Assembly: GCA_013176395.1 (NCBI GenBank) | Contig: JABMLP010000013.1 | Span: 1,426,001-1,490,000 of the forward strand | Source of the DNA: Venturia oleaginea | Lineage: Eukaryota > Ascomycota > Dothideomycetes > Venturiales > Venturiaceae | Reading direction: 5' to 3' | Length of the DNA stretch: 64,000 nucleotides | In this document: in pieces, positions 46,848-58,272 of the stretch | Numbering within the stretch: the stretch's first letter is position 1 | How the letters are laid out: the number at the start of each line of letters is the position of its first letter | The notes under the pieces: model-generated | The model's input: only the letters and a program-made list of their open reading frames with translations | The model's database searches: none | Told to the model about the DNA's origin: nothing | Position numbers and translations under genes: made by a program

Positions 46848-49577
46848 TTTCCCCTATTTTTTTTTTCTTTGGCTCGCAACGGGAAGCGGAAGGAACATAA
46901 GGACAGAGCCTTGCTCGGAGGGGTCGTAAAGAAGGTAAGTAAGCCTTAGTCAATATGGAATGAGATTGTTCTTACCATTAGTGGACAGTAGGGATATTGT
47001 TGTATATTAAAGTTTCTTAAAGTTTCTAGATTCTAGACTCGGAACGTTATATCAAGCTCCTGTTGGTATCAACAATGCGGAAAAAAACAACGAAAAAAAC
47101 GACTACTTCAGGATTTCACCTCGGGAATTTTGCCTTCGGAAGTTCAGCCTTGGAACATCCGAGATTGTCTGTCCTAAATACCATTAGTCGAGGTTGGCGT
47201 AACGACCGTAGATTGTACTTGCTAACCGATCGCAATCTGACCAAGTGCCCTTTCCGTAGAAAAGGTCGTTGTGTTTCCGATCCTGAACGTGAAACCAACA
47301 GACTTGAAGAAATTGTTCCTTGCATCAGTTCGTGCTCTGTAGTCTTTGATAAGGCTTTGGCGTGTTGATTTTCCCTACAATGATCGCAGGTGTAGAAGGT
47401 AGATGGAGCCGCATGTCGAGTTGGAAGACCTTGGATACTAAAATCAGTGAACCTTCAACATTGTAGCTTTCTGCTTTGGCCAATGTTGAGGGTATAGGTA
47501 GATATGAGATTGTTTGAGGTGGACTGGTGCTATATCAATGCTGCGGCGAGACATGCAAGAGTACGAGTGAGCTATCCTAACTCGATGTTGCGTCGTAGCT
47601 GATGTCTAAGCCATGGTATCTGCCGGCTGATACCAGCCACGTCTCAGCTCGGCCACAGCTTCTACAGTACTAACAGTCAGCGTGAGCAGGCAGTGCACAA
47701 GCCCTACCTGAGATTCCTGGTCCTGGCTTTGGAAATGAAGTCTAGTAGCAGCGCTGACTTCGTAATCAGAACATTCTTGCTCTGGCCCGAGGGAAAAGTT
47801 ACCGAGACAAATGTACAACGACGATCCAGGACTCCTGGGCGTAATTCGATAGACTTTTGTCGAGTCCGATCAGGCTACCATCCATTTCAGACGCGTACCC
47901 GAGAACGGATAGCAAAGAGTTGTGGCCCAAAACCCAGCCATCGTGCTTCATTCCCAACGCTTTAAGCCGAACACCGTGCGAGAATGCCTTTCACAGATCC
48001 GCCTCATGTGGCCGAAACATCCGGGAATGTGGCAGAGAAGGGTGTGGTGATGTTTCAACTCCCCGATTCAGCTTTTCGCCAGTGCGCCAAACATCTTCGA
48101 CGTTGGCCAGATAACGATGAGGTCGCGCAAACCATCCAGAAACAAATTGGTGTCTTGATTCGTCAGCGTCTTCCCGATCTTCCTTGATAGCCCATAGCCG
48201 AAAAGAGATGTACAAGTGTATGGCGTGCCTATAGTATGAGTAGCAGCGGGTGTCCAGATTGATCGTAGATCTAGATATTCGAAACCGACGCACGACGGAA
48301 AAATAGACAGAACATTTTTCGTGAAGGACTCGGACTGGAATAGACCGCTAGTATACGGTGACGAATTGGCTCTCAGGGTCCCGTCAAACGAAGAGAAAAA
48401 TTTGCTGAGATGAGGTGTGGGAGTTTGAGCTGTTTTATACAAGTAGTTCGAAAAGTTAAACTTTTGGCTTTTTCGTATTAGACTTTCTGGCCACCTGTTT
48501 TGACTTTGCTGGGGATGCGGGAGCGGGTGGCTTGCTGTGAACTCATGTGGGCTATGGAGATCTACCTTGGAATCAAGACCGCGTGTTCCACTCCAAAGCA
48601 GCTCAATCCTATTGGAAATTGGAGCTCATCGGGGCTTTCGATTGATGTCAACCATGTGGTTTGACTCGTGGTAGATTCTCCATGTCGCTGCCGTGGGGAC
48701 GACTATTTGCCGCGTCGTGGAAGCACGAGATGCATGAGCTCAATGGAGTCATCGCTTGTAAACAGAACCTCAAGCCGTCGGTCGAGATCCCGTGCGCATA
48801 TTGCCAGATATCCCTGGGTCTTTGCTTTCGTCTACTTTGATGCTCCGTTCCAAGGCCTTCCTGTGGTTCAATCTCTTAACTCGAGCGGCACCAGGGACAT
48901 CAGTCAGATCCGAGGAACAGTTATTTAGTGGACTATGAATTCTTTCAACTTGATGAACGAGTTTTCAAACTTCACTTGTAACAGTACACAGCGGGTTTGA
49001 GAGCGTCTCTGACGTACAATAGTCTTTGAACTGATCTAAGATCATGCCCAGGAATGTGAGCGGCCAGCTTTCGTGGCCTACCAGCCGTGCTCTCAAGCTA
49101 CGGTAAGGCCGTAGGTCAATGCCGATGATTGATGTACTATGTAATCAAGGTTGTTGCAGCACCCTCACCAGTACAAGCGAGGACGGACAGACCCCAGGAG
49201 GATATATATTGGCTGCAGGTACGCAGAGAAGCCTGCTCGGATCCCCCGCATTACCTACAATGTTTGCAAGTGAGCATCCTAGAAATCATCATACCCAATC
49301 ATTGCTGAACGAATCCGTGTTGAGCATCAAACGTCCGTGTGTGCAGCTTTTCATATACAGGGTGCTCCTCAACATACGGGCCGACGATTCCTAATGATGG
49401 ATATTGAGGTCGGCTAGGACAGCCATCTGGGACGACAGGACGATATCCAGGATGATGTGGTAGTTTGGACATGGAAGATGGTTGACGAGGTTGGTTGGTC
49501 GATTCGCATGAGCTGTGTCTGAAACAGGGCAAGTGTGATGCAATCCGCTACGACTCTACATAGCACAGCTGCGACAT

Positions 49578-49763
49578 GTGACTGGACACTTGACTGGACA
49601 CCTGAGTGGACACCTGAGTGGACACCCGAGTAGGGCACCTGACTGTCTGGACACCTGAGAGGACACCTGACTGCCTGGACACCTGAGTGGCCACCTGACT
49701 GCCTGGACACCTGAGTAGACACCTGAGTAGACACCTGAGTAGACATCAGACTGCCTGGACACC
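49578..49763. repeat. 12-bp minisatellite array
   Basis: About 15 imperfect head-to-tail copies of ggacacctgagt (variants ggacacctgact, gcctggacacct). The hexamer CACCTG occurs ten times. The period is a multiple of three, so open frames run through it on several frames (for example STQVSTQVSTQV on the minus strand). These are repeat by-products, not evidence of a gene. Confidence 0.9.
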
Positions 49764-52212
49764 TTTTGCTGCGTGCCAGTGGCTGTGGTCTTGGGTACCC
49801 TGAGTGCGGGTGCTTGAGGAAGGCACGACGTATAGAGTGTTCCTAAGACGGGAGGTCCCATTAAGGTTACTGGCGATTGCCGTACTGAGACATGGAAAAA
49901 AGCGTTGGGGACTGTGCCAGATGCTCGGCGAGTAAGCCTATCAACGGGGATACGGGGTGGAGTAGGTTTGGTTTGCGAAAATACGTCGACTATGAAACAT
50001 CCGTGGACACCGATGCATATGGCCCGTTCCCTGAGCTCGTGGATATTTGGCCGAGATGATCCCCGATGTATCAAGAGTCAAGAGTCTCGAGAGTCGAGAG
50101 TTAAGATACGAACAGCCGAGTCATTCATCGCAACGACAACGCCCTGGAGTGGCGTTTTCTCGCGAATATTTCCAGCATGTCAGACGTGCTACCGCGATCA
50201 TTTCGGCAAAGCCACCTTGTCACTACTACTGCAGCTTTGAGAAGACTTGAGATGCAGCTGGTGAACAAATTTGCTGTGGCTTGGGCTGCCGCAACCTCAT
50301 AGCAACGACCGTCGCGGCCATGTTACCGACTAGGGCTTTGTCAATTCGATGGAAGAGGCTCCCGCAGCAGAAGTAGGACGAGGGCATTGTTATCATTGAG
50401 ATGGCCCGTATGCAGTGCATGGCCCGCTATTCTATGATTGTCACTTGGTTGCGACGAATAGACAGAAGCGCAATCTGACGGCAATCTGCCGGATCTCTGA
50501 TGTTGTCTCTGCCACACGAATCGCAGGGCTTGCTACCTCTGCTGCGCCATGAGCCTGTATAATGGCATGACCAGCCGACGGTGGACTTAAATGGGGTATG
50601 TACAATCTTAATAACAGTGGTGAGGCTCGAGGCTCAACGACAGTGACGGACATACCATGGGCTTCTTCGCAATCCCGCTGGACGAGTACATCATGGACGA
50701 GGTCCTAAACATGGCGGCTCTTGTCTTCAAACCCCTTAGCCGTCTGGTGCTCTGACCCTGTCGATCGCTGCTGCTACTCCTACGGTAGTCTGCCCCATAG
50801 TAGATTGCCATCAGCTACCGTAGTCTGCACTCTGCACGCCTCGACGTGATCTAGGTTCGGGCCTTGGGTTCGCGTTCGTGCAGATTGACGGCCTACGGGA
50901 CGAACAGGCGGACTGGTTCTGATGGCGGATGTTCCGGCCGAACGAAGAGAGAGTCGAAAACTCAAAGAGGTAACAATTGTCGATGGCTGTGGATGCTTGA
51001 TACTGGAACTAGTGCGATAGTGACAACTGACCACTGTAGACCATTCTCCAATCGATATCGCATTGTGCAATATTGCTGCGAATATTGTGCTAGGTCTGGT
51101 CTTCAATCTCTGTGCATTGAACTTGAAGCATCGAATGGAAAAGCTGATCCGAAACGAAGCGATGGTTATGCAAACGTGCATCTACTGTGTACGTGCCCGC
51201 ATACAACGAGATGAGATGCCATCGCCCCACAGACAGACAGAGGGTACCATGTACCATGTGTGATTATTAATGAAGCCGTGTACGTACTGGCCACAAGCTG
51301 ATGGCGTCTCTAGATGCAGTCGCTTCGCATCGGCCGTTAATCGCGAAGTTGTAAATGCGCAACAGCTGCCACCATTCATCTCCATAGAGTAGATATATAT
51401 TCTCTACTCCAGAGCCCAGCCTCCGAGTGTGCTAGCAACGGTCAGGGTTTCAAAGGAAATCCTCCGAGCTCTCGGCCTGTCTGCAAGGTTCAAAGGGCTG
51501 AGAGTATGAGACGCTAAGTTTTGACACGGATCGCATCAATCGGCCCTCCCTTCTGCCAGGGCTTTTGGCTGCGCTGAGCTTCTCCTACATCTCAGGTCCA
51601 CTCCTCCACCGCTCGTTGTTTGTCACTCTGTCTTGCCGTACCCATTCCTCTACACTTCAACTTCGTCGCATCCTACTCACAGAGTCGCAATTTCATCTCG
51701 TAATACCAACCATTTTCTCCATTGCCCCCATATGAATGGATCCGCAGTACCATTCGCAAGGCACCAAGAAGGAACATTGCTGTGGAGCTGTTCGTTGTGT
51801 AGTGACAAGCTCCACCGGTTGACAACCAACAACCAACATCAGTGTTGGCGCAAGCTCCTGAAGACACATTATCCAACATCTTGGTGCGCACCTTACTGAG
51901 TCTTACTCTCTGGGGCCCTGGCTAACCTCCATTCAGCACCAAAGCTGGTGGCCCGAGAGCTATTATTCACGGAACGGCCCACCAGTACCAGTCCCGCTTC
52001 GTACCATTCTATTGAATAGAGACATTTTTCCCTGGGAAACGTCGAAGCCAAACGACTCTCGGCCAATCGAATACATTGCTGCCTCTTGATACACTTTACC
52101 GGAGGCCATCCCGGTACCTGTCAGAGCTGCCAGTATCTCATCTTCCCCACAGACGTCCAAGTAAAGCCCACAGCTCAGCAGAGGTCTAACCTTTTCGTGC
52201 CGAAATCTCGTG

Positions 52213-52224
52213 CAGATATATAAA
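52213..52224 (+). promoter_or_regulatory. TATA-like element
   Basis: Sequence atatataaact lies 30 bp before the first ATG (52244) and 65 bp before the second (52280). If it acts as a TATA box, transcription would start close to 52244 and favour the ATG at 52280. Inferred from sequence only. Confidence 0.35.
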
Positions 52225-52279
52225 CTCTCTTCATTCCTCTCTGATGCTTATAGCCTCTTGCCGAGTCAGAGGATATATC

Positions 52280-53799
52280 ATGCCTAAATCTTCGTCCAAC
52301 AATGGACACCAGCAGGCGTCTAACAATGATTCATCGTCCAACGACAGACGCCAACAGGCTCGAGCTCCAAACACAAATATTTCTGTACGTTCTAGAATCC
52401 CCAATGGACTTCCTCCGAACGGCGTGCCACACCAGTCAAATAGCAGCGCCCTGATACCCACGTGGCATGGCTTCATCCATGTCACTATGGATGCGCTTGT
52501 CGTCCTGGAAGGGTGCTTGCAAGGCACTCTGAACCATATTCCTCGACGACCACACGATAGGGAACGCGGAAGCATCATCGCTAGCGGCAACGTTTTCATC
52601 TACGAAGAAAACGCCTCTGGAATCAAGAGATGGACAGACGGCGTCACATGGAGTCCATCCCGGATAATGGGCAACTTCCTCGTTTACAGGGAGCTTGATG
52701 AACCGTTTCCTGCCGGAGAGAAAAAGAAGGCCAGGAAGAGAAAGCGCGGAGCCGAGGAGAACGATTCTTCCAGTCGACTCAGTGTTCAAAGTGGTAAGAA
52801 TCTCGTCCATGAACATCATGTAGTCCATCTTGCTGACAAGTTAAAGAACAAGATCGGCAACTCGTTGGCTCACTGGTCGATTCGTATGGCTTCAAGCCAG
52901 GTGGTCTTATCAAAAAGACACTGAATGTCAAATTCAGGGGTGTCAACCACCACATCGTATCCTATTACAACCTCCACGATGTCAAGAGTGGGGCATATCA
53001 CAGGCCTTGTTACGATCACCGTCTTTCTCATATACGTGGGGCACGTCAGGAGATCATAGACAGCAACAATTTCAAGGCCGGTATTGAGGGGGACGATAAG
53101 ATAGATGTCTTCGATGAAGTGCAGAGCATGGTACCAATGATGCACATGCCCATGTCCTTGCCCCCGCCAGGAGCCCAAATGATCAATGACAGTCCTTTCG
53201 ATACCCATGTTTCAGGCCTCCATGGACCGGTACCGGCAGTCGGCAACCCACTTCAGAATCAATTCTCAGGACACTCTTCGGAGCAGTATGTACCACAATC
53301 GCAGCCCCAAGTTGTACATGGCTATTACCCATCTCTCGCGTCCAATTCCGGTGCTATACATGGATCGATGGGAGCCGACTACAATTTCGGCCCAAATACA
53401 ACAATGAGCAGCCAGGGCACAACATTCGACATGAATCAAATAAACCCTACCGCGATGCCAGACCATAACCCTTACGATTTCTCGTGCGTCGCCCCACTAT
53501 CGTCACCGATGATTCCACAATCATGGCCTGAAGAAAAGACTAACGGTTTCCAAGCACCGGCTCCCAAACGGCAGCAGAAAGCCAAAATTTTGCAGACGGC
53601 GAGTATCCAGACGGCGAGTATCCCAGCGACGAGTATCTCAACGGGTTTCCCGATGGGTTTCCCACCCACGACCCACCATTTTACGAACCCCCATATTGGA
53701 GGAAGAATTAATCAGGACCACCACTACCTTTCCGAACCTTACTATTACGACGGATTTGCTTTAATGCCGCGGGAACAAGGAATTGCGCGCGCTCACTAA
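52280..53799 (+). CDS. Gti1/Pac2-family transcription factor (WOR1/Ryp1/Sge1 type), 488 aa
   Basis: Regulator of morphology, conidiation and, in pathogens, effector expression. Exons are (52244 or 52280)-52793 and 52847-53799, with a 53-nt intron that interrupts the DNA-binding region as in relatives. WOPRa: WHGFIHVTMDALVVLEGCL, NHIPRRPHDRERGSI, VFIYEENASGIKRWTDGV, WSPSRIMGNFLVYREL. The linker is basic (KKKARKRKRG). WOPRb after splicing: LVGSLVDSYGFKPGGLIKKT, GVNHHIVSYYNLHDV. The C-terminal half is Gln/Pro/Ser/Tyr-rich and disordered, as expected for the activation region. The first ATG (52244) would add 12 residues not typical of the family. Which orthologue (Ryp1/Sge1 or Pac2 branch) needs a tree; the conserved region looks closer to Ryp1/Sge1. 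Confidence 0.93.
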
Positions 53800-54141
53800 A
53801 GCAGTTGCTTTTCCACGAATACATGACATGAATTTCATAATGGCGTAGAGGAAAAGTGCCCATGATGTGGCTTCGGAAGTGTATTATTAGGGTCGTTTTC
53901 TGTATATACCCTCAAGTAGTCACGCATGTGAGCAGCAAATGCTTCTGCTTCGTTTTGCTCAAAATCCAAGAGCAATTACTACTAGTATTACGATGAAATT
54001 CAGGAGCCGAATTCACGTGACCCGGGATTTCCAATGATGATGATTTCAAAAGTCTTGCTCAGCTGAAGCTCACAAAAACCCGAACATGCCACGTTTACCA
54101 GGGCTCTTTCGATTCGGCGTCGTTGCCAAGCATGCGCGATC
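53800..54141. other. Intergenic region
   Basis: Between the WOR1-type gene and cardiolipin synthase. An in-frame, Arg-rich stretch upstream of the chosen cardiolipin synthase ATG looks like a transit peptide but has no ATG. Confidence 0.35.
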
Positions 54142-55603
54142 ATGCAGACGCCATCTCTCTTTGGCGCCTCGTTGTCGTCGCGTAAATGCCGTTCTGGTAG
54201 GAGTTGGCCCGCGACTTGAAGCTCCAAATCGGACTGCCCCAATCGTGCAACTTCACCAACGCCCAGGACCAGCGAGGCAAGCATTTCCCCCTATCGAGTC
54301 GACGGGTTCCACTAATGACTGAGTGCCAGATGGGTATCGGATTCTTCAGAAGGGCTGTCAAGACGAAATATCAACAAGGATACGCCTTTCAAGGCCCCTG
54401 TGCAACCTGGAGAGGTGAGAGACCTGCTAGTACCCTCTCACAGATGTGGGGATCGTGGGCAACGTTGCCGGGCTGAATACAAATCCAAACACGTTTGCGG
54501 CACAGCAATTGATCAACAGAACTTTCACAGGTGATGCGCCGCGTCGAAATTGTCTTTTCGGACTGCTACGACATTTCGGTGTGGTGTGCCAGGGCACCTC
54601 ATGTTTCCCGTCGTTTCAATCATATGTCAAATACTGATTACATTAGGCCCAAACATCCAAACCACGATTACGCGATCTGAGCCAGGTTGTCAAACAGGGC
54701 CTCTCCAACATCACTACCACCCATGAAAACATATACACGATACCCAATTTCCTCACCGTCTCCCGCTTATTAGCCACTCCAGTCATTGGCTACCTCGTCC
54801 TGCATGATGAACATGTATGGGCCTTCGGTCTTTTCGCTTACGCCGGAATCAGCGATTTGTTCGATGGCTGGATCGCTCGGAAATGGAAGTTGCAAACTGT
54901 CGTTGGAAGCGTTATTGACCCTATGGCCGACAAATTCTTGATGACAGTGTTGGTAGGATGCCTCGCCGCCAAGGGCGCTCTTCCTCGTAAGTGATGCTGC
55001 ATGAATATTCAAGATTTTCATTATCACTCTTCCCCCAGAAGGAAGTCAATATACCCTGTGCACGATCTTTCGGGAACAACGCCGTCTAACTCTGTTGCGC
55101 AAATAGTCTGGCTTGCCGCAGTGATCTTTGGAAGAGACATGTCTTTGGGATTCTCGGCGATATATTATCGATATGCCTCGCTCCCTGCCCCGAAAACATT
55201 CATGCGCTACTGGGATTTCTCGATCCCATCGGCAGAAGTTCACCCAACCACAGTCTCAAAATGGAACACATTTCTTCAAATTGGCCTGATCGGATCTATG
55301 GTTACACTGCCTGTTTTGACAGATGCCGTTCTTCCCGGTCCCTGGACAGCGACGGACATGCAGTCAATTGTCCAGGGGTTTCAATATATGGTGGCAGGTA
55401 CTACGTTGTGGAGTGGCGCTAGTTACCTGTGGAGGAAGGACGCGGTACGGATTCTGGGGACGGATGAGGCATTGAAACGAAAACAGGGTTTTAGGGGCAG
55501 AGCTGTCCTGGGCGTTAGTTTTGCAGCCTTTCTTGCTCTAGCTGTGGAACTAGCACGACGGCAAAATGATAGCGCGCTCAAGAAGGTCGAGGATGAGATG
55601 TAA
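54142..55603 (+). CDS. CRD1: Cardiolipin synthase (CDP-alcohol phosphatidyltransferase), about 313 aa
   Basis: Mitochondrial inner-membrane enzyme that makes cardiolipin from CDP-diacylglycerol and phosphatidylglycerol. Proposed exons are 54142-54181, 54350-54414, 54647-54986 and 55107-55603 (314 codons). Exons 3 and 4 are firm: THENIYTIPNFLTVSRLL, then the CDP-alcohol phosphatidyltransferase motif spread over ISDLFDGWIARKW...GSVIDPMADKFLM (the D-x2-DG-x2-AR...G-x3-D-x3-D pattern), then WLAAVIFGRDMSLGF. The membrane helices lie between these. Exon 2 (INKDTPFKAPVQPGE) joins exon 3 in frame. Exon 1 is the weakest part. Other ATGs at 54086 or 54131 give different N-termini. Confidence 0.85.
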
Positions 55604-56268
55604 AGAAGCACAAGTCTCGCCAGCGTCGGATTGCACATGGCTTGGACTTTCCGTGCACCGGAAAGTGACGGAGTGGCCGTGGCCGTGGCAGCGTTCGTTA
55701 TCTAGCTGGATCGAGACAAGGCTGAAAGGCGTTCCCTCCCGTCCATTGCACAACAATCAGGATCCTGGGCTTTCCTTCGGGCCGGGGGTTCCTCCGCGCC
55801 CCAATCAGATCATGCCCCCGCTATCACGCATTCACGATCCTTAGTACTGCCCTCGAGATGATCAACGTGGCCCGTGGCGGTATGTTTCCGCCATCGGCTG
55901 ATGTCTTCAATGATGATGATAATGAGTCGTGCGTCACTCCTGATTGTTTCGAGCTTCGTGACGCCATGTCTGCCTCGGTCAAGCATTCCGCTCCGCCGTT
56001 CAATGGGCCAGGAAGTTAGGTATGCTGATTGCTGATAATAAAAGAAAAGGAGTTGACTCCGTAGTTCGACGGCGCCTCGTACTCCATTCCCGCCCGATGG
56101 ACAGGAGCGAAAGAAACCGTTTCCCGCACCGATCGGTAACATGGGTCCATCAAGACGGCCCGAATATACACGCGCCGTAGCATCCCAGCTGCCGCATGGC
56201 GCTAGTGGCTTTTTCAAGCCCGGAGCAAGGATACCTTGCAGGTACTTATGTAAGAAGACGGATTAGTA
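55604..56268. other. Intergenic, no feature seen
   Basis: 665 bp between cardiolipin synthase and the transposon. GC-rich first half; short frames on both strands are not convincing. Confidence 0.4.
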
Positions 56269-56314
56269 ACGTAGTCTATAGGCCTATGCGCCATATATGC
56301 CTGTGCGCCAACCC
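56269..56314. repeat. Left terminal inverted repeat of the Fot1/pogo element
   Basis: Starts acgtagtctata and ends gtgcgccaaccc. It is the reverse complement of 57301-57346 with one mismatch. Confidence 0.92.
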
Positions 56315-56497
56315 CGCCGAGTATTCTTACAAAAAACCTATATATTTCAACAACACCGCCATCTATAACAGTAATATACATTTTAATTGGTTCTTTGACG
56401 CTCTGGGCAGGTCCTAGCATTATGCTCAAGCGACTGGCATACGCTGCACTTTGGTGGTGCTCGTTGCCGTACCTGAGCAGGTACATTTTCAACCCCC

Positions 56498-57277
56498 TCA
56501 GTAGGCGTATTCTGCTAGCCACCAGAGACCTATCTCGTTGGTTGTCCAGCCGTTCTCGCTCACGCCAATTGCCCAATCTGGTGGTAGGATCCCGTCTGAA
56601 TACCAGGCTGCCTGGTGCATTACTGCCTCGAAAATAACGAGCGGAGGGATTGGAAACCCTTTCGCACAAATAGCCTCAATAACCGTAACCCACTCACGGT
56701 TGCCTGGCTGCGTTGTCCTCGGTCTCCCAGCCTCATCTGCTCCTGTAACAACCTTTGCAGTTGAAATTACCCCCATCTGAAAACCAGTCTCGTCAAAATT
56801 GTAGATATCGTCATCGAGGATGCCATGCGCAGCTTGTGTACGTCGTACGCGTTCAAACCAGGCTCGAATTAGGTCTAGGTCTTCGCATTTTGCTCGCTGG
56901 TAGTCGTACTTGCGGTTGTACTTCGATTTTAGTACGTCGTGGCGGTTAATAAAGTTGCGTACCCAGCATTGGCCTGCAGAGACGAGTTGGCCATGTTGAC
57001 TGGCTAAAAGGCTTGCCATAGTCCGTACGGCGGCAACAGTAGGTGGCATACCGCGTTCATCCATTGAAAGTATACGCTGTACAAGGTACTCTTCTTCGGT
57101 GGGTGTAAGGAGGCGGTTTTTCGCGGTAGAACCAAGTCGTGGTTGAGTACCAGCAATACGACGTTGCAGGGTATCTCGTGGGACGTCATAGGCTTGCGCG
57201 GTAGCTCTATAGCTTTGAAAATCGCCGTTTTTATAGGCTTGAACAGCTAGTTCAAGCCTACCTTCTCGTGTGGTAAT
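56498..57277 (-). pseudogene. Truncated pogo/Fot1 transposase
   Basis: 260 codons without a stop. A helix-turn-helix (psq type) begins it (REGRLELAVQAYKNGDF, ATAQAYDVPRDTLQRRI). A CENP-B-type HTH follows (LTPTEEEYLVQRILSMDERG). Then comes the start of the DDE domain with the first catalytic Asp (YNFDETGFQMGV), and the frame breaks off after NEIGLWWLAEYAY. The second and third acidic residues are missing. Where relatives have the start Met before TTREG this copy reads ATT, so it may also lack its start codon. Not functional. Confidence 0.85.
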
Positions 57278-57300
57278 AGAGGAACGCGTCGCGTTTGGTA

Positions 57301-57346
57301 GGGTTGGCGCACAGGCATATATGGCGCATAGGCATATAGACTACGT
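57301..57346. repeat. Right terminal inverted repeat of the Fot1/pogo element
   Basis: Starts gggttggcgcac and ends tatagactacgt. It pairs with 56269-56314 and is followed by the TA target copy. Confidence 0.92.
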
Positions 57347-57432
57347 TATCTATTCTATGCTCCAGCTTCAACGAACTGATATGATCGGTCAATCTTTGTT
57401 CAAGCAAAAGAATCATCCTTACTGACATAAGC

Positions 57433-57590
57433 ATGGCCATTATGCCGACAGACTACTACTCTCTCCCCTTGAGCTCCGCCAGAAAATCCTCCTCGACTTT
57501 TTCGACGAGCCTCTCGCCAACTTTAACGCTTTCAGTCTCAATCTTAGTATTTGCGTTATTTCGTACAAGCTCGCCCAAGACATCTCATAG
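57433..57590 (+). pseudogene. Decayed F-box-like gene, copy 1
   Basis: Starts MAIMPTDYYSLP, then needs a one-base shift at a C-run (about 57465-57468) to continue as LELRQKILLDFFDEPLANF before a stop at 57588. The same LPLELRQ start occurs in the two copies downstream. The rest of the gene is unreadable. Confidence 0.6.
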
Positions 57591-58272
57591 ACAGCATGGA
57601 GCAGTTGATGGAGAACAGGAGAGGCGTTTTTCGAGCTATATTTGCTGGAGAGTGGTGTTTTGGAAACCGACATTTGAGGTGCGACTCAGTCTATGATTTT
57701 GAAAGAGGGCCTCGAAGATTTCTGCTTTGGTATACGAGGACTTGCCTTAATACTGTGGATTTTGGGCTAGAATACAATGGTCAACTCACGTTTGCAGGTC
57801 CCTGAAGGAATGTAGGCTAGGAAGGGGCAGGACGTCTCATAGTTAGGAAATCAGCGTGCATCCCAAATCACTATCACCTACCCCTAGTCGAGACTTCTCG
57901 AAAGACTGAAGTTACCAGAAAATCCCAGCTATCCAGCCAGTCTTCATTGGGCGTGACCGCTTCCATGCCTTAAATTGGTTAGCCTGCGATCGAGATAAAC
58001 AACACAACAACACTGATGAAATCAACAAGCGCCGCGTTTGCGCATCTCCAATTTCTGCGCCTACGATCTATAACCTGGACAACCTCAACAATCATACATC
58101 TTTACAACAAACCACGCCGCCTTCACCCATCGCAGCTCCATATAAACCCCAACCATACTCGCCAAGGAAGAGACGAATACGCAATCAGCCCTCGCTCGTC
58201 GGTGAGATCCAGTCATCAAGTCGAATCCTGCTAACAGCATCACAGGCACGAGCGCGCCGACCTTTTATCAAC
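57591..58272. other. Spacer between decayed F-box-like copies
   Basis: No supported gene. It probably contains further eroded sequence of copy 1. Confidence 0.35.

Larger units (their letters stand above)
46848..52243. other. 5.4-kb gene-poor region upstream of the WOR1/Sge1-type gene
   Basis: No frame longer than about 170 codons and none that I can assign. It contains a 12-bp minisatellite (49578-49763). Short protein-like readings lie at 50657-50755 (MGFFAIPLDEYIMDEV) and 50922-51263. A short direct-repeat or palindromic patch (caagagtc, tctcgagag) lies near 50072-50105. A 56-codon frame at 51731 has CxxC and H/C residues. Genes of the WOR1/Ryp1 type often have very long upstream and leader regions, so much of this may be regulatory DNA. 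Confidence 0.5.
56269..57346 (-). mobile_element. Fot1/pogo-type DNA transposon, internally deleted copy
   Basis: 1078-bp element bounded by 46-bp terminal inverted repeats that match at 45 of 46 positions. It is flanked on both sides by TA (56267-56268 and 57347-57348), the target duplication of Tc1/mariner/pogo elements. Inside is the N-terminal half of a pogo-type transposase on the minus strand. A full Fot1-like element would be about 1.8-2 kb. The deletion removed the second half of the DDE domain, so the copy is non-autonomous, but its ends look recent. Confidence 0.9.

Noticed and set aside
46315..46929. 204-codon plus-strand frame
   Set aside because: It runs through the 5S rRNA gene and T-rich DNA, has no recognisable domain, and its composition is not protein-like.
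49414..50074. Minus-strand frames of 110 and 172 codons with repeated STQV/CPLR units
   Set aside because: They are by-products of the 12-bp minisatellite, whose period is a multiple of three.
58016..58234. 72-codon frame upstream of F-box-like copy 2
   Set aside because: Thr/Arg/His-rich random composition and no similarity to the family.
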